Part shown: positions 23,901 to 32,393 of the stretch, piece after piece
Position numbering within the stretch: the first letter of the stretch is position 1
Layout: each line of letters begins with the position of its first letter
From: an uncultured Treponema sp.
GTDB lineage: Bacteria; Spirochaetota; Spirochaetia; Treponematales; Treponemataceae
Reading direction: 5' to 3'
DNA length: 35,932 nt
NCBI GenBank assembly: GCA_946615905.1
Contig: CAMOIE010000027.1
Span: 1-35,932 of the forward strand
The notes under the pieces: generated by a model
Databases searched by the model: none
Seen by the model: the letters and a program-made list of their open reading frames with translations, nothing else
Told to the model about the DNA's origin: nothing
Position numbers and translations under genes: made by a program

Positions 23901-26900
23901 AAACGGAATTACGATTTCTTCATCCGGCGCATGGAACCTCTCAATCCCGGACAATGATGCCCAGACTTCGGCCTTCGCTGAAATTTACTACACGACGATT
24001 TCAAACTGCCTGGCAAGTCACTACGTCATGGCGGCAGAAGGAAATACTGTCTCGTCTTGCACGAATTTTGACTCTCTGCGTCCTCTTGTGAATGAGGCCT
24101 ACACAGTCTACGACAACGTGATTTACGTCTCTTTTAAAGACGCTGACGGAAATGATGCGACAATCGAAAATTCCTGCGGTGAAATCGCCGCGGCCTTTGA
24201 CAATATTACTTATTCCGGCGGAAGTTTCACCGGTGCCTACAAAGACCTGGCATGCACGATTCCTGTTAGTACGGGCGATGTTACCGGGGGATTTTATATT
24301 CTTGCAGATTCTTACTGGAACACGGACGCTACAGGGGCCTCTGCCGGAGATTCTGACAGCACGAATAGGTCTGGAGTCCACTATACGAATATTCCATATT
24401 TGAATATTCCAAAAGCCCTTTCCTCTATTTACGAGACCTTGCGGGACAACCACAAAAACCGAATCAGGCATTATGACGGTTCCAATAAGATTTCGACCGT
24501 TGAAGACAAGTGCCAGCCGGTTTTAACTGCCGTTTTTACGGGTCAGGAGGAGCACAATTCATCTGCGTCAAGTCAGTATGAATACGATGCCCACAATTTC
24601 ATTGAATTCAGATATTCTGAGCCGGTCACGATTTCTGGCGGAACTACGACTGTCGGTGAAAGTGATGTGAATGTTCAGGCGGCCACTGACTTGGGTGAAA
24701 CCAATTCATCATCTCCCCTTACCGTTGCTGGCCTTGCTTCTTTTTCTTCCGGCTATGTTTCAGCAGGAATCTCTACCGGTTCCGGTTCACCCCATGCCCT
24801 TTACAGGAATTTCAGCGATTCATCGGGAGACTCCCCAGTTAACCATAAGTGCCGTGTCCGCCTTTCAATAGCGGGCTATGTCGATGGAACTGTTGACGGA
24901 AGCCACAAAAAATGGGTTGGCTACATTTCCGGGGCGGCCAGACCATCGGGACTTGCCACACCTCTTGCAAATCCAAATCTTGTGGACTTGGCCGGAAATT
25001 CTCTCGACACTGGCGTCAATGCCACCATTTCTTCCCACGCAAGTTTTCCTGGTTGGGACGTGACCCCGCCTTCTTTTGCCCCCCTCCGTATGAGCGGAAT
25101 AGATTCATGGACTTCAAATCCTGACCACAATGAGGCAATCGGCTCCGTTTCTGTCGGCACGACTGTTCTTGAGGGAATCGAGCTTCATTTTTTTGACAAT
25201 GCCCCGACTTATTCTGGCGACCAATATGAATGGTTTTCAAAAATCGGCTGGGCAGAAAATTCCGGCGGAGATATTGCAGGTCCTGTAAAATGGGAGACAG
25301 CTGATGCAATCGGCGGCTCCAGGTCAAATTTGACCTCGTCGGCTTCAAAAACGGAAGGGGGAATTCGCTATTCTTCCCTCTATGATTCCGGTTCCGCTTT
25401 CTCCTACCTTTCGGATTCCGGGAATGTTGGCACTTTTAATTCTTCGGTGACGGCAGGCGCGTCAAGTTCTCTTTTTGCCGTGAATTCCGGCGGTGGAAAT
25501 TCCATGACCGCAGAAGACGGTCTTTACTGCATGCTCCATTTTCCATCGGCTTCATTTCCTGCGGCGACTACATTCACCCTGACCCTTTCTGGCTCATCGA
25601 CTTATATCACTGACTTGGCGGGAAACAGAATGTCCTCGACCTACACCATTCATACCGTTGACCGGACGCCCCCTTCTCTTGTTTTCTCGCTGGCTCCTGT
25701 CGGCCAAAAAAAACTCCTCCTGGTGACTTCAAAGCCACTCAACACGTCGACAATCAGAATGTTCTCGTCAGCTGGAACTTACACTCTTGTTGACGCTCTG
25801 TCAGTCTTGCCAAGTGCCATTACGATTGACGATGGTAGCGAAATTGAAATTGACACGGCAGTTCCAGCAAGGGTCGTCTTTAAAAATAAAAAGGCGACAG
25901 GCCTTCTCTTTACCCTTAAAAAGCCTGTTGACCTTGCTGCCATTACAGGAAACAAATATATTGAGGTTGCCGCTTCCCCATATACTTATGACCCCTTGAC
26001 AGGCATGACAACAGCTGTTTCTTACATCCAAGACTCAATAGGAAACTTTATTGAGGTCGGTAAAGACCATGCTTTTTCTGACTTTGCGGTCAATGCTGTT
26101 CAGCCTGACTATGCATACGATTTGTCGATGATGGAAGAGGACGGCACGAGCATTTTCCAGAATTTGTATCAGGATGGAAGCTGGGCTGTCCACGACTGGT
26201 CAGAAAATCAGGGAAACTACGGAACTTTGGTTTTCGGCTACGACTTGTTTTTCCATGCCAGACTCTTCGATGGAACTTCTGACAATTCAGGTGGACTTGT
26301 AACTTCAAATATCAACATGATTCTCGATGACTCTCCTGACTCTGCCTCTGTTTCCAAAACTTTTAATGATACGGCCGGCCTTTCCTGGAGAATTTGGCTT
26401 CCCAACATCACGAGTGAGATTTTTAAGACCATATCCCCGGTCAACAACTCTGATTTTATTAAATTTCCGGGCGGGATTCTTTTGGATTCAAATGCCGCAG
26501 AAAATCCCCAGTATATGACTTTTACCCTGCCGGTAACTAGTGACGCATCCTATTCTTCTTGGAAAGCTGGTTCTCATGTTCAGTTTCTTTTCCAACTGGC
26601 TGACTATACCGTCAAGCATGAGGGAAAAAACGGTGACGAGTATCCTCTTTATTGCCTCCGTCTTGACGATGAAAATGACATCCTGTCGCTGGACTTGTGG
26701 TCATTCAATTTGAAAAGCATAAAAAATCAGAGGGGCGGGGTGACGATTCTGAACAATGTCATCGATTTGAACAAAAGTGAGAATGTCGTCGTAAAAGTCG
26801 ATGTTCCTGAAGACGGAAATTTAAATGTTTACGTAATGACTTTGGACGGCAACATAGTCACCCGCCTTGCCCACGGAAGAACGACACAGGGAACCCATTA

Positions 26901-27015
26901 TTACCGGTGGAACGGAAGAAACCAAAAGGACAAGCCTGTAGCCAGGGGCCTTTACTTTATCCGAGTTTCTGGTCCCGACATCGATGAAACCCGAAAAGTC
27001 ATGTGCGTAAAATAA
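20956..27015 (+). CDS. Giant secreted surface protein with W...NW modules
   Basis: About 2019 residues. GTG 20956 gives a good signal peptide ending FFLAAAHA; an in-frame TTG at 20848 would add 36 residues and bury it, so the start is uncertain. Three modules with the pattern TYTW/TWTG, W-x-x-A-x-NW, then VP or YPGAGD, begin near residues 10, 210 and 555. This pattern is seen in large bacterial surface and adhesin-like repeat proteins. Between them is Ser/Thr/Gly-rich, beta-helix-like sequence. The last 90 residues are a FlgD-type Ig domain: VVVKVDVPEDGNLNVYVM, then YYRWNGRNQKDKPVARGLYF. No enzymatic motif, transmembrane anchor or LPXTG-like signal is visible. A surface or adhesion role is inference. 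It converges on the next gene with only 14 bases between stops and no visible terminator. Confidence 0.7.
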   Translation: MSKKSFFSKVAAILFFLAAAHAWTYTYTWAGGADGNWENASNWTSSDGGTGYPGAGDTVRVQSNSTIHLGSSVSVDSMFLGSMGKDYSITLDLEGHSLDVTNMFSLGETGIGGDPTNVNVTLTDGSVNLYNLDFANDGIDELILNGVELKITGTYYIDGAAGARIISTNGTGNVIDVSGATAFSDSGATIINIIPPTSDVTVVGVGDDFTWTGAFDSDWSNAANWSGSAVPDSAAVVVIPAGRTIYPVLSADAEAGKITVKSGASLGCGNKSLTITLSLQNDGAITADSGTISAEDYSGSGSFTGGSSNLTLTGDFTNTGTFTGGSVIFAGSSAQTLTNSGSATFGNFTVNSGASVSTSSSFNVSGNFTNGENFSASGGRIKMTGTGVAFAGGGGTFNSFEYAPSASSSSIEVTGANTFADFSCTVASSSVTISDSNTIASFEMTSPGGTLTLNAEQAVSSSLTLAGATSGNLTVKGSSGGFSFADSVSRSAAYLNISRNSKNDSSSDPQINSASGDIYFVAENSKFDYTILYGEYNNWIVLNPDMTFTWTGDSSSDWGEASNWDIGLVPGLASTFAGLSTSGYAVLIPDSVTSGNWPEILSSDSASYSVKSLSVGEGARTSELTISNSSGLTVSGGLGRLTNFGTISYSSSGRITDGSSFINDTGNSGSVKYTGGTNLILSTQGGDDYANLIIDSTAAISSGSEVTVSSKAEISGTVSGVTSLSVAGEAEINADVTTSGAQTYSDKITGTSFNLTASIIELNGGSVETSGNQLYSGKVTSSGDISFEGLAAGSKIIFNGSSVETSGIQLYLSDVEVVTDCSFSGTAIQLAKSFVTVVSATLTADTYIYGSAPASIGGGSGSITISADLHIAAAPSKAITISSLLSARNFILYSGSVTANADISSAQDVVLFGPAYSADDTATDSPSGVAGLFAYDNSGRKKAASATLVSSLPSSTGTFATNGGSMTVSDGKTLTAGANFYANGITISSSGAWNLSIPDNDAQTSAFAEIYYTTISNCLASHYVMAAEGNTVSSCTNFDSLRPLVNEAYTVYDNVIYVSFKDADGNDATIENSCGEIAAAFDNITYSGGSFTGAYKDLACTIPVSTGDVTGGFYILADSYWNTDATGASAGDSDSTNRSGVHYTNIPYLNIPKALSSIYETLRDNHKNRIRHYDGSNKISTVEDKCQPVLTAVFTGQEEHNSSASSQYEYDAHNFIEFRYSEPVTISGGTTTVGESDVNVQAATDLGETNSSSPLTVAGLASFSSGYVSAGISTGSGSPHALYRNFSDSSGDSPVNHKCRVRLSIAGYVDGTVDGSHKKWVGYISGAARPSGLATPLANPNLVDLAGNSLDTGVNATISSHASFPGWDVTPPSFAPLRMSGIDSWTSNPDHNEAIGSVSVGTTVLEGIELHFFDNAPTYSGDQYEWFSKIGWAENSGGDIAGPVKWETADAIGGSRSNLTSSASKTEGGIRYSSLYDSGSAFSYLSDSGNVGTFNSSVTAGASSSLFAVNSGGGNSMTAEDGLYCMLHFPSASFPAATTFTLTLSGSSTYITDLAGNRMSSTYTIHTVDRTPPSLVFSLAPVGQKKLLLVTSKPLNTSTIRMFSSAGTYTLVDALSVLPSAITIDDGSEIEIDTAVPARVVFKNKKATGLLFTLKKPVDLAAITGNKYIEVAASPYTYDPLTGMTTAVSYIQDSIGNFIEVGKDHAFSDFAVNAVQPDYAYDLSMMEEDGTSIFQNLYQDGSWAVHDWSENQGNYGTLVFGYDLFFHARLFDGTSDNSGGLVTSNINMILDDSPDSASVSKTFNDTAGLSWRIWLPNITSEIFKTISPVNNSDFIKFPGGILLDSNAAENPQYMTFTLPVTSDASYSSWKAGSHVQFLFQLADYTVKHEGKNGDEYPLYCLRLDDENDILSLDLWSFNLKSIKNQRGGVTILNNVIDLNKSENVVVKVDVPEDGNLNVYVMTLDGNIVTRLAHGRTTQGTHYYRWNGRNQKDKPVARGLYFIRVSGPDIDETRKVMCVK

Positions 27016-27029
27016 AATTTTTCCTCCGC

Positions 27030-28562
27030 CTAGATTTTTATGGTGACTGTGTATTTTGCCGAAAGCCTGAATTTTTTCATTTGTATGTTTACTTTTGCCC
27101 CTGCGTTTACAGAAGCTGAATCCCGCTCCCTGTCGGTAAAAACTCCCTTCCAGCCGCCGCTCAGCGAGAGAATCCTTGATTTTCCAGGCGCGGCGTTTAC
27201 AGAAAATGAAATCTCGTCCCGGATTTTCTCGTCTTTTCCATATTCCGGGTAGTGTTTTAGCGAGGCTGTGGACGAGATTCTTCCTTTTTGAAAAGCCGCC
27301 CCGAAGTCCAGTCCTCCAGTATAGCAAAAGTCGGGCAGGTCGGACTGATTGCATTCTTCCTGCCTCAAAACACGATTTTTGATTCCCCCTTCCGCCCCAA
27401 AATTGAAAACCCTTCCTTCAAATTCAAAGGCGGCCTTGCCTTCCGCAAGTTGAATCATCGCAATTTTTTTTGTCCCGACAGATTTTCTGCTCGTTCCTCC
27501 GGCAAGTCCTACTCTCAGTGACCGCCCTCCGTCAAAAAGGAATAAGACCTGCGGATTTAAGCTTGCCTGGGCATAGGTTCGCATCAGTGAAGAAGAGGCC
27601 GTCACAAGGGGGGCGGCTTTCGGGAACTTTTTTGCGGTCGGAACAAAGAAAAACGATGAATCTAGCAAAAAATTCCTGAATGTGGACCGGCTTTTCCCCC
27701 GGATCCAAATAGCCTTGTCTTCGTAAAAACGCTCGTATTCCGGGCTGAAAGTGACTTCCTGTAGGCCAGCCGCGACTGAGGCTTTGAGCCAAGGCGATGA
27801 AAAAAGATTTTCCCATACAAAGGCTTTTTGCCAGCCAGGCTCTATTTTGCAGTAGTTGCTTTCCAGAACTTTTGAGGAGCTTTCTATATAGAAGCGGCCG
27901 CCTGTGAAAGTCGAGGAGATTTTTGTGAATCGTGTGATTTTAAAAGTCAGTCCGCAGGAGGCCAGAATTTTTTTGTCCTCATCGGCTGCCCCCTGGGCAA
28001 AAAATGAGAATCTGGAAAATTCTTTTCCGGCCGAAAGTGAAAATGCCCTTGGCTTTTCTGACGAGGATAATGTCGGAAGTCCCGCGCCAAGCCCGGTTGA
28101 AAAAGAGAATGATTTCGTGAGCGGGCCTGTCAAAATTGACGGGGCAGGGGAATTCAACTTTGCGACTGATTTTGAAAATGAGATGTGTCCTCCCTTCGCC
28201 TCAATCGGGAATGATTCCTTAAATAGAAAGATTCCTCCTCCCCATCTCGGTTTTTCCAAAAGGTCTTTTAAGTCTTCAGGAAAATCCCCTTGAGCCGCCT
28301 CCTTGATTTTGCTCCAGTCGCTTTTGGGCAGGGAGTCAAAAAAACGCAGGTCGGCAAATGAAAAAAGAATCTTTGCCCCCGCGTCTGCGGAAATCTGATT
28401 CTTGTCATCCTCTTTTTGCAAAGTCTGGCTGACTGAAAGCTGGGCTTGCGCGTATTTGAAAAAATCCTCCCTTGTATTTGCTGATTTTGACTCAGCGGCG
28501 GAGAGAAAAGTGACTGCAAGGATTTGTGAGGCTGCAAGGGCCAAGAATAAAAACTTTTTCAT
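27030..28562 (-). CDS. Exported outer-membrane beta-barrel candidate
   Basis: A 510-residue protein with a signal peptide (MKKFLFLALAASQILAVTFLSA) and a long run of alternating amphipathic strands, rich in Ser, Phe and Gly, ending in the strand FRLSAKYTVTIKI, which suits insertion of an outer-membrane barrel. No Ig, OmpA or enzymatic motif is seen, and I do not recognise the family. It may be transcribed with the SPOR-domain gene 88 bases upstream on the same strand. ATG 28562 is used; a GTG one codon earlier is possible. Confidence 0.55.
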   Translation of the reverse strand: MKKFLFLALAASQILAVTFLSAAESKSANTREDFFKYAQAQLSVSQTLQKEDDKNQISADAGAKILFSFADLRFFDSLPKSDWSKIKEAAQGDFPEDLKDLLEKPRWGGGIFLFKESFPIEAKGGHISFSKSVAKLNSPAPSILTGPLTKSFSFSTGLGAGLPTLSSSEKPRAFSLSAGKEFSRFSFFAQGAADEDKKILASCGLTFKITRFTKISSTFTGGRFYIESSSKVLESNYCKIEPGWQKAFVWENLFSSPWLKASVAAGLQEVTFSPEYERFYEDKAIWIRGKSRSTFRNFLLDSSFFFVPTAKKFPKAAPLVTASSSLMRTYAQASLNPQVLFLFDGGRSLRVGLAGGTSRKSVGTKKIAMIQLAEGKAAFEFEGRVFNFGAEGGIKNRVLRQEECNQSDLPDFCYTGGLDFGAAFQKGRISSTASLKHYPEYGKDEKIRDEISFSVNAAPGKSRILSLSGGWKGVFTDRERDSASVNAGAKVNIQMKKFRLSAKYTVTIKI

Positions 28563-28650
28563 CACTATTTTATTTGAGGAAAAAAGTGAATTCCGGCAAT
28601 AAAATAGCGATGAAATTAAAATTAATTATTAAATAATTGTTATATTTTTT

Positions 28651-29595
28651 TTATCTTACTGCTTTCGCAGAAGAATTGACGACGTAGGAATTTGCATCGG
28701 AGAATTTGTCAATCATGGCGATGCGCTTGTTCCAGTATTCGGCTTCGCTTGCTGTCGTGTAGGGGCCGATTCTCACGCGGTAAAAGAGCTTTCCCTTGTT
28801 GTCCTTGAACGTGAAGATTTCGCTCTGGATTTTGTTTGACTCCAAGACTGACCGTGCTTCCTCGGCTGACTTTTCGCTGGAATAGCTGGCGGCCTGAACC
28901 CAGAATCTGTCGGGAATCGCAGGGGCGGCTTTTGCCTTTGGAGCGGGCTTGCTCTCAGCCACAGTTTTTGCGGGCTTCGGCTCTGCTTTTTTTACGGTCT
29001 CAGCTTTTGCGACCGTTTTTTCCGCCACGGACTTGCTTGTAGCGACCGGGGCGTAATAGCTGCTTTCGCTGTAGCTTTCAGAAGATTTTGTGTTCTCTGA
29101 AATGCGGTTTTCCGTGAGGGAGTTCTGCGGGGTGACTGTGTTTGTCGAGGCAACAGCCTGACCGTTTTTGAGAGCGTTCAAGTCGATTGTCGTCGTTGAG
29201 CCACCGTAAACTGTTGTATTGTCAGAAATTACGGTAACGCTGTCCGCCTTTACAGGTGCATTTGCGTTTGAATATGGGTTCATCATTCCGGGCTGGTCAT
29301 TCTGGCCAGATAGACTTTCACCGTTTGTTGCGTCAGAGGTGATTGCCAGCGGGTCTGAGGAGCTTGTCAATTCAGCCGGATTCTGGTAGGGATTCGCATT
29401 TGAAGCGTCCGCCAGGGCCGGGTTAGTGTCTGATGAAGGATTTGCTGAAATCCAACCGTCGGCCGGGTTGTAAAGTGTCTGCACCGGCTTAGCTTTTTGC
29501 AGCGAGGGGGAATAGAGAATGAGCGCGGCTCCCACCACGACGAGCAGGAATACACCTGCTGCTGCAATTATCCACATAGTTCTTTTCTGTTCCAT
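28651..29595 (-). CDS. Membrane-anchored SPOR-domain protein
   Basis: The 314-residue product has a single N-terminal membrane segment (about 8-28, IIAAAGVFLLVVVGAALIL) and a long Ser/Thr/Pro/Asn-rich periplasmic linker with an Ala-Lys-Pro-rich part (about 190-230). A C-terminal SPOR domain follows (about 233-309): FWVQAASYSSEKSAEEARSV and YRVRIGPYTTASEAEYW. SPOR domains bind denuded septal peptidoglycan, so a cell-division or wall role is likely. ATG 29595 is supported by AGAGG seven bases before it; codons further upstream lack support. It is divergent from the EAL gene. Confidence 0.85.
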   Translation of the reverse strand: MEQKRTMWIIAAAGVFLLVVVGAALILYSPSLQKAKPVQTLYNPADGWISANPSSDTNPALADASNANPYQNPAELTSSSDPLAITSDATNGESLSGQNDQPGMMNPYSNANAPVKADSVTVISDNTTVYGGSTTTIDLNALKNGQAVASTNTVTPQNSLTENRISENTKSSESYSESSYYAPVATSKSVAEKTVAKAETVKKAEPKPAKTVAESKPAPKAKAAPAIPDRFWVQAASYSSEKSAEEARSVLESNKIQSEIFTFKDNKGKLFYRVRIGPYTTASEAEYWNKRIAMIDKFSDANSYVVNSSAKAVR

Positions 29596-29723
29596 AGTGA
29601 AACCTCTTTTGTACTGCGAGTCCGGCTTTAGACCGGGCTTCTTTTTAGAGTATCGGCATTTAAAATGAAAAGTGAATAATGAAAAATTAAAAATGATTGG
29701 CGGTTGATACACTTCCTCTTTTC

Positions 29724-29751
29724 TTGCTATTTGGCAAATCTGTGCTATGAT
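29724..29751 (+). promoter_or_regulatory. Promoter of the EAL gene with hairpin leader
   Basis: TTGCTA (29724-29729) and TATGAT (29746-29751) are 16 bases apart. The leader of about 58 bases contains CCTATTT (29761-29767) complementary to AAATAGG (29794-29800), ending just before GGGACG (29805-29810). It is too short for a c-di-GMP riboswitch. Confidence 0.45.
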
Positions 29752-29815
29752 TAGTTAAAGCCTATTTCTAATTCGATTTCGACTACGCTTGCAAAATAGG
29801 ATTTGGGACGTTTTT

Positions 29816-31744
29816 ATGATATGGAAGTTTGATTATATCCAACCTGTTTTTGTTTGCTTGATGGTCTTCATCGTCTTTTTCATCTCCAGACCGAGGCTTA
29901 ACCTTAAAAACGACAAGGCCTTTTTGCTTTTCTGCGCAAGCCAGATTTTTGTTCTTATCACAGATTTTGTCTCATCATATTTTTGCAATAATTTTGCTGA
30001 CTACACTGCAATAAGCCTCTACATCTGGAACATCCTCTTTTTCCTCTCCTGCATAGTGCGGAACATCTGTTTTCTGAGCATTTTCTGGTTCATGTTCGAC
30101 TTGAAGAAAAAAGAGAAGTCAGTGATTAAGGCTGTGACTTTCTCTTTGACCGCAATATGGCTTTTTTTGACTATTTCCGCCCCCTTGAACGGCTGGCTTT
30201 TTTCGATAAATGCGAAAGGTGCTTATGAGCGCGGCTCCTACTACATGCCTATCTACTACAGCGACTACCTTTACTACATCGGTCTCAGCGCCTGGCTCAC
30301 AATCAAAAACAGGCATAATTTTTCGCGCAGGGAATTCCTTTCTTCTCTCGCCTGTTTTATGATAATCTTTGTCGGCTGTTTTGTCCGCATAATGATGCCG
30401 AGTCAGCTTGTGATGAACATGTTCTTCTTTTTCACCACGCAGATTCTTTTCATTGTCTTTGAAAATCCTGAAATCAACCTGGAGCCGAGAACCCAGCTTT
30501 TCACGGCGAAAGCGTTTGAGAAATTCATCAAGGAAAAATCCTCTTCCTCATTCAGACCGGTAATCCTTGCCATAGAGATAAAGTCATACGACAACAAGCG
30601 GCGGATTTACGGCGGAAAGCAGATGGATTTAGTTTTGGGACTGGTCGGAAAATTCATCCGGGAGTCCTGCCCAAGGTGCAAGAGCTTCTGCCTCAAGGGC
30701 GACCAGTTTTTGTTCGTCTGCGACAGCCACAAAATGGCGGAATCAGTAAAGAAGCTGCTTTTTCAAAGATTCTCCCAGACCTGGTCTCTCGCGTATTGTG
30801 AGATGTATCTAGGCATCAACATGTTCAGCTTGGACACAAATTTGTGCGGCTCTTATTTTTCGGACTGCCCCGACATAATTTCCTTCCTTTTTGAAGACTT
30901 CGACAATCATGAGGAAGGCAAATTCATTGAGATTGACAAGTCCATTTTCGCGAAAATCACGCGGAACTCCCAAATCAGAAAAATCCTCCACAAGGCTCTT
31001 GATGAGAATCTTGTCCAAGTCTACTACCAGCCGATTGTCGACGCGAAAAGCAGAAAAATCATCGCGGCGGAGGCTTTGGCCCGTCTCTACGACAAGGAAT
31101 TCGGCACTATTTCTCCGGCGGAATTCATTCCCATCGCGGAAAAAAACGGAAGCATTGAGAGGCTTGACGAGCAGGTTTTGGGCAAAGTCTGCCAGTTCAT
31201 AAGCAGCTTCGACATTGAAAAACACGGGCTTAAATGGATAAACGTGAATGTCTCCCCTCTCCAGTGCCAGAACAGAAAACTTTCCAACAGAATTCAGGGC
31301 ATAATCGACTCCCACTCTGTAAGCGCAACGAACGTCCATCTGGAAATCACCGAGGAATCCTTTATCGACAGTGAGCTGCTTGAGCGCCAGATGAAACTGC
31401 TGATTGCGCGCGGCTATGATTTTTCCCTTGACGACTATGGAACCGGATTTTCAAACATCATGCGGGTAAAAAAACTGCCTTTCTCGAACATAAAGATTGA
31501 CATGCAGATTGTGCGAGAGCATTTTGCCCTTCCTGATATTTTTCTGCCGGGAACAGTCCAGTTCTTTTCGGAGAAGGGGCTTTCGATTACCGCTGAAGGC
31601 GTTGAGACAAAGGAGATGGCCGACGTTCTTGAGGCAATGGGCTGCAATTATTTGCAGGGCTTTTATTTTTCAAAGCCTCTCCCGGAGAAAACTTTTATCA
31701 GAATGCTTAAAAGACAGCACTCAAGGGAAAAAGAAAATGACTAG
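29816..31744 (+). CDS. Membrane-bound EAL c-di-GMP phosphodiesterase with degenerate GGDEF
   Basis: The 642-residue protein has seven or eight hydrophobic segments in residues 7-217, forming a membrane sensor region. A GGDEF-like domain follows (about 225-385) whose signature is lost (IYGGKQMD and GDQF), so it should not make c-di-GMP. The EAL domain (about 400-642) is complete: EALARL (Glu419), NVNVSPLQCQ, LEITEES, DDYGTGFSN (Asp539, Asp540), KIDMQIV, AEGVETKE and QGFYFSKPLP. All usual metal and catalytic residues are in place, so it should cleave c-di-GMP to pGpG, perhaps tuning motility or surface traits. ATG 29816 has GGGACG five bases upstream. It converges on coaE with 24 bases between stops. 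Confidence 0.9.
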   Translation: MIWKFDYIQPVFVCLMVFIVFFISRPRLNLKNDKAFLLFCASQIFVLITDFVSSYFCNNFADYTAISLYIWNILFFLSCIVRNICFLSIFWFMFDLKKKEKSVIKAVTFSLTAIWLFLTISAPLNGWLFSINAKGAYERGSYYMPIYYSDYLYYIGLSAWLTIKNRHNFSRREFLSSLACFMIIFVGCFVRIMMPSQLVMNMFFFFTTQILFIVFENPEINLEPRTQLFTAKAFEKFIKEKSSSSFRPVILAIEIKSYDNKRRIYGGKQMDLVLGLVGKFIRESCPRCKSFCLKGDQFLFVCDSHKMAESVKKLLFQRFSQTWSLAYCEMYLGINMFSLDTNLCGSYFSDCPDIISFLFEDFDNHEEGKFIEIDKSIFAKITRNSQIRKILHKALDENLVQVYYQPIVDAKSRKIIAAEALARLYDKEFGTISPAEFIPIAEKNGSIERLDEQVLGKVCQFISSFDIEKHGLKWINVNVSPLQCQNRKLSNRIQGIIDSHSVSATNVHLEITEESFIDSELLERQMKLLIARGYDFSLDDYGTGFSNIMRVKKLPFSNIKIDMQIVREHFALPDIFLPGTVQFFSEKGLSITAEGVETKEMADVLEAMGCNYLQGFYFSKPLPEKTFIRMLKRQHSREKEND

Positions 31745-31768
31745 GGCGTTCGTCGCTCCGCGCCGCCG

Positions 31769-32386
31769 TCAAAGTAGCTCTTTTTCGAGGTCGGCGAGAC
31801 TGCCGGTGTTTTTGACGACTTTGACAGGAATCCCTGTTTTTTTGTAGCTCTTCAAAAGGTTCCGCTGGCTCCAAAAGCGGGCCAGAATCTGGCGGATTTT
31901 GATTCCATCGCGTTTTTTTGCTCTGTAAAGGCGGGTCAAAAGCGGAGCCGTCACAAAGATGATTTGACCGCACTTTTGTATGACCGGAATTTTATAGAGG
32001 ACCGTGGCGTTCAGCAAAATTTTTTTGCCGGGGTTGCCTTCTATAAAGTTTTCCAGCCGCCTGTCGACTTCAGGCAGAATCAAGTCCTCCTGCATTTTGA
32101 GGAGCTTTTTGTCTTTGAAGATTAGCGCCCCTAGATTCCGCCGGTTTAAAGAGCCGTCTGGATTCTCAACTTTTATTCCGCCTTTGGCGGCGAATGGTGA
32201 GAATGTCTCAAGGACTTTTTTCTGGAAGGCGGCTTCGGCAAGAATCTCATGCACGGTAATATCCGCGTCGATTGAAAGAAAGCCTGATTTTTCCAAAATA
32301 CCCGCCGCCGCGTTCTTTCCAGCCGCCATCGGCCCCGTCAGGCAGATTACGGATTTTAATTCTTTATTTTCCATTTTGACTTTCAT
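31769..32386 (-). CDS. coaE: Dephospho-CoA kinase
   Basis: CoaE carries out the last step of coenzyme A synthesis, phosphorylating the 3'-hydroxyl of dephospho-CoA. The product (205 residues from ATG 32386, or 201 from ATG 32374) has the P-loop ICLTGPMAAGKNAAA, the substrate Asp in SIDADITVHEIL, and the C-terminal QRNLLKSYKKTG...VKNTGSLADLEKEL characteristic of the family. The P-loop ends in GKN where Ser or Thr is usual. The first ATG lies eight bases after the polA stop codon, so the two are in one operon, a common pairing. No terminator is evident after it. Confidence 0.85.
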   Translation of the reverse strand: MKVKMENKELKSVICLTGPMAAGKNAAAGILEKSGFLSIDADITVHEILAEAAFQKKVLETFSPFAAKGGIKVENPDGSLNRRNLGALIFKDKKLLKMQEDLILPEVDRRLENFIEGNPGKKILLNATVLYKIPVIQKCGQIIFVTAPLLTRLYRAKKRDGIKIRQILARFWSQRNLLKSYKKTGIPVKVVKNTGSLADLEKELL

Positions 32387-32393
32387 CAATTAA

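Noticed and set aside
28590..28650. Terminator for the SPOR gene (AATTATT/AATAATT)
   Set aside because: The stem is all A and T and on the minus strand is not followed by a clean T-run; too weak to list as a feature.
29752..29815. c-di-GMP riboswitch before the EAL gene
   Set aside because: The leader is about 60 bases with one simple hairpin and lacks the conserved GEMM core.
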